From the NCBI GenBank assembly GCA_964524145.1, contig CAZGCA010000086.1:1-26409 (forward strand): DNA of 26,409 nt, read 5' to 3'. Positions 15,240-23,733 of the stretch are shown one piece after another. A program made the translations under genes and the position numbers. Origin of the DNA: CAZGCA01 sp964524145 (GTDB lineage: Bacteria; Hydrogenedentota; CAZGCA01). Under the pieces are notes generated by a model that was given only the letters and a program-made list of their open reading frames with translations, searched no databases and was not told where the DNA came from. The first letter of the stretch is position 1; each line of letters begins with the position of its first letter.

Positions 15240-18200
15240 TCACGCGTCGAGGCAACCGATGACGTCGCTGTACTCGAAGGGTTTGCGCAGAATCCTTCGT
15301 CGAGCGTTTTGCAGGAACTGTTGCGTCTCCTGCGAGATCGAGTCTCCTGTGCAGAAGACGAAACGTTTTGCCAGCGACGGATCAACGTGTTCGACCTCGG
15401 CATAGAGGGACGGACCGTCCTTGCACGGCATCTTGATATCGCAGATGACCACATCGTAGCGGTTGTCCCGCATCTTCTGCAGTGCGTCGGCACCGTCCGC
15501 AGCCTCGTCGACTCGATGGCCTGCCTCGACAAGCATATCCTGCAACAGCAGCCTGATATGTTCCTCGTCGTCCACTACGAGCACCTGTTTGCTGCTCGTT
15601 CCAGAAGCGTTCTGAGGCTCAGCTGTCTGCGCGGACGACGTGGCCGACTGTGTCACGGGCAGTGCGACGGTAAACGTGGTGCCGAACCCGGGCCTGCTCT
15701 TTACGGTGATCTCGCCGCCATGGCTCTTAATGATCCCGTACGATACGCTCAGCCCCAGACCGGTACCTTTCCCGTCAAGCTTCGTGGTGAAAAACGGCTC
15801 GAATATTCGTCTGACGTTGACCGGATCGATCCCGGGTCCTGTATCGATGAACCTTGTCAGGATGGTTTTGCCTCTGGCCTCGGTGTGGATAAATAGCTTG
15901 CGCTCCTTGCCGTCGGGCAGCTCGACCATGGCCTGGTGCGCGTTGTTGACAACGTTCAGGAACACCTGTTCAAGCTGGTAGAAGTCGGCATGCGTCTTGA
16001 GCAAATCGGGAGCCAGATCCGCAGCTACATCGATGCCGTCAACCTGCAACCGGTAGTTGACGAGCTCGAGGGTCTTGGAGACGACTTCATTGACATCCAC
16101 CGGCATTCGTTCGATCTCGCGTTTTCGGACGAACCCCAGAAGATTGTCCACTATCCTCTTGCACCGCAGCGCCTCGGTGTTGATGAGTGACAGCCGGCGC
16201 TTGGTCTTCTCATCCGTGTTCTTGGCACCCAGAAGCTGGGCGTAACCGAGCACTGCAGTGAGCGGGTTGTTGAGTTCGTGGGCCACTCCCGAGACAACTT
16301 CGCCGATGGCCGACATCTTCTCGGCCTGGAACAGTTCTTCGCGCCATCGGTTCCGCTCGGTTACGTCGTTCATGATCAGTCCGATCCGTTTCTTGGGCCC
16401 GCCCACACCGGCCATGTGGAACAGGTGGTATTCGAATATCCGGCCGTTGACCTCGAGATCGTTCCTGATCGGGTTCGTATCCTCGACGAACCGGTCAATC
16501 TCGTCCACAAGCGAGCGGAGATCCGTGCCCCCAAGCTTGATGACATCGAGCAGGTTGCGGCCAACAAGCTCCTGCTGCGACCGCCCAAACGTTTCCTGGA
16601 AGACCGAGTTGGCGAATTCTATGAGCAGCCTCGAGTTCAGTATCAACACGCAGCTCGGGAGGCTTTCGAGTATGGATTCTATCGTCTCATAACTGGCAGC
16701 GTTGCGAACGGCTATCCCCACCTGGGCGGCGAGCGTCTGCAATATCTTCGTGCTCCCTGCGGAGATGGGTCTCTTGGACACCGGGTTGCCCACCACGAGC
16801 ACGCCAACGGTCTGGTTGCCCACCGCCATCGGCGTCGCAATGGTGGGCCCGGAGATATCGGTTCGCCCCAGCAGCCGCACGCCTCTCCTGAGCGCATCGT
16901 CTGAGTCCGTGAGCATCGTCTTGCGCTCCCGAACAACCTGGGCGAGAATGTCTTTCCCGGGGTCGAGCCGCACGCCTCCGTTCGACAGGGCCGCGAGCAA
17001 GTCCTCCGGGTACCCCACCGCAGCACCCCTGACAAATCGTTCGACCAGGGCGTCGTGCCGCAGGATAGCTGCCGCGTCAAATCCGAGGTTCTCGGTTATG
17101 AGCTTCGCGGCCACCTCGAAGAGTCGTCCGAGGTTGAGCGTGGCTGCGGTCGCCATGCCAATGTTCTGGATGGTCTGCAGCTGTTTTGCGCGTTGGGATA
17201 TGATATCGAACGCGCGCGCGTTTTCTATTGAGATTGCACTCTGGTTGGCCAGCGTCATCAGCAACTCAATATCCCCGCGGGAGTACGGTTCGCCCGACTT
17301 CTTCGCACCCAGCAGCAAGAATCCGCTCGCCTCATCCTTCGTGATCAGCGGCACGAGAAGCTCTGTCGAAAGACGTTCGCAGGCGTGCAGAAACTCGATC
17401 CTCGCACTGACGGGCGCGTCCATCTTCTCGAGATCCGAGAGAGATATCGGCTGGCCCACCTCCTCGAGACGCCTCACCACAGGGTGCCCTCCGGTCAGGG
17501 TGATGGGAGGGATATCCTGGGACTCATCACCATAGCTCGCGGCAATGTAGAAGCTGTCGGTTTCCGCGTTGTGCAGCAGTATATGCCCCGACTCGATGAA
17601 CATGCTGGTTGCCACCGTATCGAGCAGTTTGTTGAGTATCTCGTCCAGTTCCATCAGGTGCGTCATGGCGGCGCTCAGCTCGCTGATCATCCTGCGCGCG
17701 TCGTAGCTTCTCTTGAAGAACATCGAGTTTACCGCGGCCTGCAGCTTTATCCTGACCGGGTTCAGCACGAGGGCCACCGTCAGCATCGCGCCTACAAGGA
17801 ATGCCCGCGACAACCAGTCGCCGGCTCTACTCGAAAACAGCGAGTTGAACAGAACAAGCACCCCGAGGTACGAAGCGCCCACAACTGCCGTCAATGTCAC
17901 ATATTCAACCGTGCGCTTGATGAACCTGTCGACGTCGAACAGGTTGTGCCTGACTATCGCGTAACACAACGATGCCGGCAACGCCAACGCCAGCACGAGC
18001 AGGTAGTTGTATGATTGAGAGGCGTCGATGAATGCCCTTGCCGCCACCATCCCCCCAACAGGCAGAAAGAACCCTCCAACCACGCCCAGCAGGACTATCT
18101 TGGCTTTCCGTGCTTCCGAATGGTGTGTGCTGCCGCGCAACACCCGGCCGCACGACCATACCAGGAACACAACGCCCAGAAGAAGGTATACAAGAATGCT

Positions 18201-18998
18201 GTTGTCCAGCGTGGCCCATAGGAAGGGCATCGAGTAGAATGTGCGCCAGCTCACCAATAGCAGTACCGTCGAGAAGGCGTACGGCAGCAGGATTACCCAG
18301 GGCCGCGTCCGCAGCGCCCTCAGCTGTCTCGGAAACACCATGCCCATATGCAGCAGCGATGCCGGCGCAAAGCATGCCGCCATCAGCACCAACGCGTCAA
18401 AATGGTGGTCCGTTAAGAAGTTGAATGCAGTTACGAAGTACACGCCAATCGTAATACACAACACCACGAACGGGATGCTCTGGCGCGTGCTGGGTCTCGA
18501 CAGTACGATACCCAACCCCAGCGCCAGGTAAACCAAGCCCGTAACGTAGAGCGTGCCGGCAAGCAGCACGAAGTCGCGTGCCGAGAAGATGCGCGTGCGC
18601 ACCGTCTTCTCCACGGTCCGGCCGCCGTCCTGGACAAGGCAGCTCACACTCTGCCCAACCGACATCCCCTGCAAAAGGTCGTTGAACTCGGCACCGTCGC
18701 TGACCGGAATGTCGTTCACCGCCAGTACCCGGATGCTGGGGCCCAGTCCCGTGCCGCTCTCTCCGAGATCGCGTCCCGTGTTGCCGGCAACCATCAGGTT
18801 GGCATGCACGAAAAAACCGGGATAGACTCGGTTTATCCAGCCTATGCCGTCTATCAATTGGGCTGCGCAGTAAATGGCAAACAGCGCTGCCAGCAGCACT
18901 ACGGCCTGCCTACGTTTGGCGCCGCCTGGATTCTTCTTACCCATGGACCGGCGCCGCAACGATAATCTCTCGTTACCTCTCCCGCCCGAGTAGCTCAT
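15240..18998 (-). CDS. Large hybrid membrane sensor histidine kinase
   Basis: Protein of 1252 residues from the ATG at 18998, preceded by GGGAGGTAGGA; the longer frame from 19094 would overlap the regulator gene and has no ribosome site. Domain order: basic N-terminus and first membrane helix (about 31-48), a PDZ-like extracytoplasmic segment (about 85-138), eight or nine more hydrophobic helices (about 140-415), two GAF-like domains (about 440-600 and 615-770), a PAS domain (about 775-880), HisKA with the phospho-accepting H907 in SGVAHELNNP, an HATPase domain (NVVNNA, DTGPGID, FEPFFTTK, GTGLGLS), and a C-terminal receiver (VVDDEE, phospho-acceptor D1187, K1239). It should autophosphorylate and pass phosphate to its own receiver or to the regulator encoded 25 nt upstream. 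The ligand is unknown. Expressed from the promoter at 19723-19751. Confidence 0.92.
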   Translation of the reverse strand: MSYSGGRGNERLSLRRRSMGKKNPGGAKRRQAVVLLAALFAIYCAAQLIDGIGWINRVYPGFFVHANLMVAGNTGRDLGESGTGLGPSIRVLAVNDIPVSDGAEFNDLLQGMSVGQSVSCLVQDGGRTVEKTVRTRIFSARDFVLLAGTLYVTGLVYLALGLGIVLSRPSTRQSIPFVVLCITIGVYFVTAFNFLTDHHFDALVLMAACFAPASLLHMGMVFPRQLRALRTRPWVILLPYAFSTVLLLVSWRTFYSMPFLWATLDNSILVYLLLGVVFLVWSCGRVLRGSTHHSEARKAKIVLLGVVGGFFLPVGGMVAARAFIDASQSYNYLLVLALALPASLCYAIVRHNLFDVDRFIKRTVEYVTLTAVVGASYLGVLVLFNSLFSSRAGDWLSRAFLVGAMLTVALVLNPVRIKLQAAVNSMFFKRSYDARRMISELSAAMTHLMELDEILNKLLDTVATSMFIESGHILLHNAETDSFYIAASYGDESQDIPPITLTGGHPVVRRLEEVGQPISLSDLEKMDAPVSARIEFLHACERLSTELLVPLITKDEASGFLLLGAKKSGEPYSRGDIELLMTLANQSAISIENARAFDIISQRAKQLQTIQNIGMATAATLNLGRLFEVAAKLITENLGFDAAAILRHDALVERFVRGAAVGYPEDLLAALSNGGVRLDPGKDILAQVVRERKTMLTDSDDALRRGVRLLGRTDISGPTIATPMAVGNQTVGVLVVGNPVSKRPISAGSTKILQTLAAQVGIAVRNAASYETIESILESLPSCVLILNSRLLIEFANSVFQETFGRSQQELVGRNLLDVIKLGGTDLRSLVDEIDRFVEDTNPIRNDLEVNGRIFEYHLFHMAGVGGPKKRIGLIMNDVTERNRWREELFQAEKMSAIGEVVSGVAHELNNPLTAVLGYAQLLGAKNTDEKTKRRLSLINTEALRCKRIVDNLLGFVRKREIERMPVDVNEVVSKTLELVNYRLQVDGIDVAADLAPDLLKTHADFYQLEQVFLNVVNNAHQAMVELPDGKERKLFIHTEARGKTILTRFIDTGPGIDPVNVRRIFEPFFTTKLDGKGTGLGLSVSYGIIKSHGGEITVKSRPGFGTTFTVALPVTQSATSSAQTAEPQNASGTSSKQVLVVDDEEHIRLLLQDMLVEAGHRVDEAADGADALQKMRDNRYDVVICDIKMPCKDGPSLYAEVEHVDPSLAKRFVFCTGDSISQETQQFLQNARRRILRKPFEYSDVIGCLDA

Positions 18999-19023
18999 TC
19001 CTACCTCCCCTGCTTCACCTATA

Positions 19024-19620
19024 TCATTCGCCGGAAACTGGCGCTTCACGCCCCAGGAGCGTGAGCATTTCACGCTGTAAGTCATCGATCTCAAACGGTT
19101 TGGCTATAAACGCGTCCGCCCCGCATTGTTTCGCCCGCGCTATGTTCTCCCGTGTGTAATAGGCCGTCATAACCAGGATACGCGTCTGGGCCGTTGAATC
19201 GTCGCTTCTTATCCGCTGGCACACCTCAAAGCCGTCCATGCCAGGCATACGCAGGTCCAAAACCACGAGGTCGGGGTGGTGTTTCGTCACCAAAACACCC
19301 GCATCGTAGCCGTTCCCTGCGCTCAACAGCTCGTAGTCCGGCAAAACTTCGCGTGCTGCCTCCATTACTATATCGACAACAGCTTCCTCGTCATCAACCA
19401 CGAGAACCTTGCGCTTCTCCCGCCCAAAGAAACGCTCGTCCACCGGCATACCGTTCTCCACCAAAAACTCGAGAAAATCCTCCTTGAATATCCTGTAGTG
19501 CCCCCCGGGCGTGCTGTAAGCCCTTAGTCGACCAGCTTTTATCCACTTCGTCACCCCTGCCACCGTTACATGACAGTACGCGGCCACGTCGCCCGTCGTC
19601 AACGGTCTCTTGTCGTTCAT
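19024..19620 (-). CDS. HTH-receiver response regulator (excisionase/MerR-like HTH in front)
   Basis: Protein of 198 residues from the ATG at 19620; an in-frame ATG at 19656 adds 12 residues. Residues about 7-50 are a winged-helix DNA-binding domain of the excisionase/BldC/MerR type: LTTGDVAAYCHVTVAGVTKW, then GRLRAYSTPGGHYRI, where TPGGHYR is the family hallmark. Residues about 70-190 are a receiver with D76/D77, phospho-acceptor D122 in VVLDLRMPGMDG, T152 and K174. The order is reversed relative to OmpR- or NarL-type regulators. It precedes the hybrid kinase by 25 nt on the same strand, so the two form a two-component pair. A perfect consensus promoter lies about 100 nt upstream. The ribosome site (GGGAAAGAAG) is modest. 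Confidence 0.92.
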   Translation of the reverse strand: MNDKRPLTTGDVAAYCHVTVAGVTKWIKAGRLRAYSTPGGHYRIFKEDFLEFLVENGMPVDERFFGREKRKVLVVDDEEAVVDIVMEAAREVLPDYELLSAGNGYDAGVLVTKHHPDLVVLDLRMPGMDGFEVCQRIRSDDSTAQTRILVMTAYYTRENIARAKQCGADAFIAKPFEIDDLQREMLTLLGREAPVSGE

Positions 19621-19722
19621 CTTCTTTCCCTCTCTCTCGAACCCCACATGTTGCATCTAATCTCGTGCTGCTTCGGGTCCGGCCAACGCCTAGCGTTTAC
19701 CCCGAAAGTCGGAGTTGTTTGA

Positions 19723-19751
19723 ATTATAGCATATATCGCAGACGCTGTCAA
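19723..19751 (-). promoter_or_regulatory. Perfect consensus sigma70 promoter TTGACA-17-TATAAT
   Basis: Minus strand: TTGACA (19746-19751), 17-nt spacer, TATAAT (19723-19728), in a local AT-rich patch. The leader to the regulator ATG is about 96 nt. Both hexamers match consensus fully, which suggests strong basal transcription of the regulator-kinase operon unless repressed. No clear operator repeat is seen. Confidence 0.85.
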
Positions 19752-19983
19752 ATTAGGATGCGACTTTTTGTGCGTGCCGGTGGACCGCCCTCGGCGGCAT
19801 AGTCATAACACGCTGTAGGACTGGCGGTTAGATCCCTCAGTGTCAAGGCGCTGACGCAAAGGAATCGACACGTTGGAGATCTCTGTTGGAGGTACGGGGG
19901 GACTGACGAAAGCGGCGAGGCGGGATATTCGGCACCGCCTCGCCGCGATTGCGCGAGGGTCTATCTATCTGCGTCGTCTTGGG
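19752..19983 (-). terminator. Intergenic region with a strong hairpin after the prepilin gene
   Basis: GCGGCGAGGCGG (19912-19923) pairs perfectly over 12 bp with CCGCCTCGCCGC (19935-19946) around an 11-nt loop, 37 nt past the prepilin stop. On the minus strand TTTC follows directly, a short T-tract, so this is a probable intrinsic terminator. No gene is seen in the rest of 19752-19911. Confidence 0.6.
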
Positions 19984-20937
19984 TTAACCGCCTCCGTACG
20001 TATAGTGGTCGTCGCGGTAGCCGGGATCTTGGCCGAAGGCACGGGCCGATGCTGAAGACATCGGGAACTTGGTGGGGTAGGAAACCCACTCGACATGACC
20101 ATCAAGGTAGAGGGCATTCCCCCCGGCAGGAATGTGGTTTGTAAGGTCCGTTGAGCCCGGCCGGTTTCCGATGAGATCCCACATAATGGGCAGCTCGCTC
20201 GCCGCCACCGAGGACCCGGCAGGATTATTGATGTCGGTGATAAAGAACCGCTCGACACCGAGCCTCGTCCGGTAAAACACCGGGTTGCCTAATATTCCAT
20301 ACAGGTTTTCCGGAATGTCTTTGTCCACGTAGAAACAACTCGCGTTCCCGCAGAGGCACAGCGTGATTGCGCCCTCAATGGCCAAAAGGTTGTTGTAAAC
20401 CTTTGCTTGCTCTGTAGAGATGACATGGCCGAGGTAGACGTAGTCCTGTGTGCCGATGTCCGCCTGGCACGGTATTGCGAGATCGCCCAGCTTTGCGGTT
20501 CCGGTGGGTTCAAACGGGTTCGGGGCGAAGCCGCTGCCGGTGTACACGAGGGGTTGTCCGTGTGTATGGTCGCCAAACCGTTTCAAGGTCACGCCCCACG
20601 GGCTTGACGGACACTGGAGCAGCTTCAGGTCTGTGAGGTACTCGGGATACAACCCCATCGCGTCAACAATGTGATCCTTCTCCCAGCTTTCGCCGCCGAA
20701 GCAGTCTGCTGGCCCGTTGCAGTTCGACGTTTGGTTCATCGGGTAACGGTCGTTCCATTCATTTGCGTACATCGTGAAGATGACCCCAAACTGTTTGAGG
20801 TTGTTCTGGCACGATGACCGTCTGGCAGACTCGCGCGCACGCGCAAGCGCCGGCAGCAGAATGGCCGCCAGGATCCCGATGATGGCTATCACCACCAACA
20901 ACTCAATGAGTGTAAATCCGCGGGTCCATCTATGCAT
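19984..20937 (-). CDS. Prepilin-type N-terminal domain protein (DUF1559-like)
   Basis: Protein of 317 residues of the pseudopilin-like DUF1559 group abundant in planctomycete-like bacteria. The type IV prepilin signal is clear: G7 then FTLIELLVVIAIIGILAAIL, with cleavage expected after G7 and the required Glu at mature position +5. The globular part has a SSCQNNLKQFG segment after the helix and ends with NHIPAGGNALYLDGHVEW, the H-x10-DG form of the family's terminal motif (the best-known form is H-x9-DG). Many cysteines are present (for example LCLCGNASC), suggesting disulfides outside the inner membrane. Role inferred: a minor pseudopilin or surface protein tied to a type II/IV-like export apparatus; no such apparatus gene is here. 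AGGGAGGTGG precedes the start, with its own promoter and terminator. Confidence 0.92.
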   Translation of the reverse strand: MHRWTRGFTLIELLVVIAIIGILAAILLPALARARESARRSSCQNNLKQFGVIFTMYANEWNDRYPMNQTSNCNGPADCFGGESWEKDHIVDAMGLYPEYLTDLKLLQCPSSPWGVTLKRFGDHTHGQPLVYTGSGFAPNPFEPTGTAKLGDLAIPCQADIGTQDYVYLGHVISTEQAKVYNNLLAIEGAITLCLCGNASCFYVDKDIPENLYGILGNPVFYRTRLGVERFFITDINNPAGSSVAASELPIMWDLIGNRPGSTDLTNHIPAGGNALYLDGHVEWVSYPTKFPMSSASARAFGQDPGYRDDHYTYGGG

Positions 20938-20999
20938 GGTTCCACCTCCCTTGTACGACCACTACATACGATGTCTCACCCAACACGATACGCAACATT

Positions 21000-21028
21000 T
21001 TTATACACCTATCCCGACCATTTGTCAA
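21000..21028 (-). promoter_or_regulatory. Sigma70-type promoter TTGACA-17-TATAAA
   Basis: Minus strand: -35 TTGACA (21023-21028), 17-nt spacer, -10 TATAAA (21000-21005). The leader to the prepilin ATG is about 55 nt. Together with the hairpin at 19912-19946 it makes the prepilin gene a single-gene transcription unit. Confidence 0.75.
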
Positions 21029-21124
21029 CCCGAACGTCAAGTGGAGTTTACCCATTTTTTCTGGGGTGATGTTACGGCTCGAACAGTTCGAGCTGAGCCG
21101 AGGCAGTGTCGGGAGATCTGGGAG

Positions 21125-21196
21125 CACAAAGTGCACGAAGGCTCTGTGTTGTTGGTGTTCTTTGTGGTTGGTCACGCGCAGAGGCACGGGTTGTTT
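21125..21196. repeat. Degenerate nonamer-register repeat
   Basis: Eight 9-nt units can be read in one frame: cacaaagtg, cacgaaggc, tctgtgttg, ttggtgttc, tttgtggtt, ggtcacgcg, cagaggcac, gggttgttt. Units one and two match each other, and units three to five match each other and resemble the complement of the first pair, giving partial dyad symmetry (cacaaag versus ctttgtg). It lies in the gene-free interval between the prepilin promoter and the DUF1080 gene. Confidence 0.45.
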
Positions 21197-21220
21197 TAGG
21201 GGGAGCGGTTCGTGCATAAT
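21191..21220 (+). promoter_or_regulatory. Weak promoter candidate for the DUF1080 operon
   Basis: TTGTTT (21191-21196), 18 nt, CATAAT (21215-21220) on the plus strand, about 90 nt before the DUF1080 ATG. Both boxes are only partial matches and the spacing is one over optimum. Confidence 0.3.
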
Positions 21221-21309
21221 GCGGTGAAGGAATGGCAGGAAACAAGAGACGCGGCCACCGTTAAACTTGCTTCATACGTGCCGAGCAGAACGAGAAGGAG
21301 GGTGTTGTA

Positions 21310-22137
21310 ATGACGAACAGGCAATCGAGAGGCATTGTTTTGACCATACGCCGCCTGCAGGCTGTGCTGTGGGTGTTGTGCGTCGTCCTGATGAGCACGG
21401 TATGTGCGTTTGCACAAGATAAGCCCGACGAGGACCGTTGGGTAAGCCTTTTCAACGGCAAGGATCTCGACGGGTGGACGGTCAAGATCACCGGTCACGA
21501 AGTTAACGACAACGTTGGGGACACGTTCCGGGTTGAGAACGGGAACCTGAAGGTGTCGTACGACCAGTACGAGAAGTTCGGCGGGAAGTTCGGGCACCTG
21601 TTCTACAAGGACACGTTCTCGCACTACGTTCTGCGTGTCGAGTATCGGTTCGTGGGCGACCAGACCCCCGGAGGTCCCGGGTGGGCGTTCCGGAACAGCG
21701 GGATAATGCTGCACAGCCAGTCGCCCGAAAGTATGAGCAAAGACCAGGAGTTTCCGGTTTCCGTCGAGGCCCAGCTTCTCGGCGGCGGCGGTAGCGGCAA
21801 ACGTACCACCGGCAACGTCTGCACGCCGGGCACGCATATCGTGATGGACGGCAAGCTGGTGACCCGCCACTGCATCTCGTCACGGTCGAAGACGTATCAC
21901 GGCGACCAGTGGGTGACGGCGGAAGTCGAGGTCCGCGGCAACTCGACCATCAAGCATATCGTGAACGGCGAGGTTGTGCTCGAGTACGAGAAGCCGCAGC
22001 TTGACGAAAAGGACGCCGACGCTCGCAAACTGATCAAGAACGACGAGAAGATGTTGGACGAAGGGTACATCGCGCTCCAGGCCGAGAGCCATCCTGTCGA
22101 GTTCCGCAAGGTGGAGATCCGGATTCTGAAAGAGTAA
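21310..22137 (+). CDS. Secreted DUF1080 (3-keto-disaccharide hydrolase-type) protein
   Basis: Protein of 275 residues. An N-terminal signal peptide (basic start, hydrophobic VLWVLCVVLMSTVCAFA, cleavage likely after AFA at about 35) is followed by a single DUF1080 jelly-roll domain. The domain opens with WVSLFNGKDLDGWTVK, the family hallmark, contains YVLRVEYRF and a NSGIMLHSQ strand (NSGI is characteristic), and ends YIALQAESHPVEFRKVEIRIL. Homologues cleave or bind 3-keto-glycosides or other glycans in the periplasm; the exact substrate is unknown. Ribosome site AAGGAGGGTG 5 nt before the ATG. It is the first gene of a plus-strand set with the isomerase-like and UroD-like genes. Confidence 0.9.
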   Translation: MTNRQSRGIVLTIRRLQAVLWVLCVVLMSTVCAFAQDKPDEDRWVSLFNGKDLDGWTVKITGHEVNDNVGDTFRVENGNLKVSYDQYEKFGGKFGHLFYKDTFSHYVLRVEYRFVGDQTPGGPGWAFRNSGIMLHSQSPESMSKDQEFPVSVEAQLLGGGGSGKRTTGNVCTPGTHIVMDGKLVTRHCISSRSKTYHGDQWVTAEVEVRGNSTIKHIVNGEVVLEYEKPQLDEKDADARKLIKNDEKMLDEGYIALQAESHPVEFRKVEIRILKE

Positions 22138-22269
22138 GGTCGCGGCAACCGGCCTCTGCTGATAGAGTCTCTGTCCGGCGGCGCAGCCGATAGTCGGCAA
22201 GATGAAAAGCCGTGACCGTAATCCAGGCACAATCTTGTTAACTCACGAACTGATGAGGAGGTGTTCGCT

Positions 22270-23703
22270 GTGGATAAAGTAACGAGACGAGCGTTTCTTG
22301 GCGGAACCGCGGCTGCAGGGTCCATGCTGCTGGCAGGCGGGTTTGCCGCCCGGCCTCTCGATGCCGCCGAAGACGCGGGCTGGCCGCCGTTGCCGCCTGT
22401 GAAGATCCATGTGGTCTACGTGGGTACGGGCGGCGCGTGGCCGACTCCGAAGTTCGACGCCCCGGCAGAGGTCGCAAAGTTCAACGACTACCTTGCCGGG
22501 GTTGAAACGAGGCTGGGCGACGTGAAGTTCGTCGGCGGCGAGCTGATACCGAACTCCGACTCGGCGGCGGCCAAGGTCGCGGCAGGACTGAACGGCGCCG
22601 ACGCGTTGTTGCTCGTACATCTCAGCTTCGGCAGCAGCCAACCGTTGCTGAAGCTGGCCGGTACAGGGTTGCCGACAGCCATCTTTTCGCAACCGTTCAG
22701 CGGCCACGACTGGATGTACGTTCCCCGGTGGCAGAAGGCCGGCAAACAGGTCATCCTGCTGACCTCGAGCGATTACGGCGAACTGGATCGGGCGGCGGCG
22801 CTGTTGCGCGTTCCGGTACGGATGCGCCAGTCGCGTATCATCGTTGTCGGATCGCCGAGAGGCACGGCCGCTGCCTGTTCGGCCGAGCAGGTGAAACAGC
22901 GGTTCGGCACTGAGCTGATCCCGATAACGCAGAAACAGATCGTCGCGGCGCACAAGGCGGTCGATCCGAAGGCCGCCGAGATGGAGGCGGAACAGTATTG
23001 GATTCGACAGGCAAAGTCGATAGTCGAACCGTCCCGGGACGACATAATAAACTCGGCTCGCATGTACCTGGCGACCAAAGAGATCATGGTCAGGGAACGC
23101 GCCCGGGCGATCACGAGCTCGCACTGCATGGGCGCACCGGCCAAGGGCTGCCTGACATTCAGCAAGCTGAACGATCTCGGACTGGTCGGCGCATGCGAGG
23201 GTGACATGGACTCGACGCTCACGATGCTGATCTTCGCTTATGCGTTCGGGGTGCCCGGTTTCGTGAGCGATCCTCTGTTTGACACCTCGAAGAATGCGGT
23301 GATCCACGCGCACTGTACCTCGACCACGAAGCTCGACGGTCCCGCCGGGGAGCGCGCTCCGTTTCTTATCCGCACCCAGTGCGACAGCGACCAGGGAGTG
23401 TCGCTCGAGGTGCAGATGCGGGTGGGTCAGGATATCACCTGTGCCAAGCTCGCCAACCTTGACACCATGCTGATCTCTGCCGCGAAGATCATCGAGCTGA
23501 CCGATTTCCACGACCGCGGGTGCCGTACGCAGATCACGACGGAAGTGGCCGACGCTCGGAAGATGGCCCATGAGTGGGGGAGCGGCGTGCTTCCGGACGA
23601 CATGATGACGCTGCTCCACCGCGTGGTCTTTTACGGCGACCACCGCGAGAGCATGGACGACCTGGCCAGGCTGATGGGCCTGACGGTCGTCTATGAAGGA
23701 TAA
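22270..23703 (+). CDS. Tat-exported L-fucose-isomerase-like protein
   Basis: Protein of 477 residues. The start is a GTG at 22270: AGGAGG (22256-22261) lies 8 nt before it, while the upstream GTG at 22261 is inside the ribosome site. A twin-arginine signal (VTRRAFLGG, Arg 6-7, then a hydrophobic stretch) predicts folded export. The C-terminal half resembles the L-fucose/L-arabinose isomerase fold: ACEGD supplies a Glu and SDPLFD an Asp exactly 24 residues later, the same spacing as the metal ligands Glu337 and Asp361 of E. coli FucI, and HAHCTS follows. The role is inferred as a metal-dependent sugar-binding or isomerising protein in the periplasm; activity is unproven. Another reading is a sugar-isomerase relative recruited as a binding protein. 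It sits 132 nt after the DUF1080 gene and 30 nt before the UroD-like gene. Confidence 0.75.
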   Translation: MDKVTRRAFLGGTAAAGSMLLAGGFAARPLDAAEDAGWPPLPPVKIHVVYVGTGGAWPTPKFDAPAEVAKFNDYLAGVETRLGDVKFVGGELIPNSDSAAAKVAAGLNGADALLLVHLSFGSSQPLLKLAGTGLPTAIFSQPFSGHDWMYVPRWQKAGKQVILLTSSDYGELDRAAALLRVPVRMRQSRIIVVGSPRGTAAACSAEQVKQRFGTELIPITQKQIVAAHKAVDPKAAEMEAEQYWIRQAKSIVEPSRDDIINSARMYLATKEIMVRERARAITSSHCMGAPAKGCLTFSKLNDLGLVGACEGDMDSTLTMLIFAYAFGVPGFVSDPLFDTSKNAVIHAHCTSTTKLDGPAGERAPFLIRTQCDSDQGVSLEVQMRVGQDITCAKLANLDTMLISAAKIIELTDFHDRGCRTQITTEVADARKMAHEWGSGVLPDDMMTLLHRVVFYGDHRESMDDLARLMGLTVVYEG

Positions 23704-23733
23704 CTACAGGTTTATCGGGAAAGAGCAAAACAG

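Noticed and set aside
18999..19094. N-terminal extension of the histidine kinase from the upstream ATG
   Set aside because: It overlaps the regulator's coding end, lacks a ribosome site and shows no domain; the ATG at 18998 has GGGAGGTAGGA.
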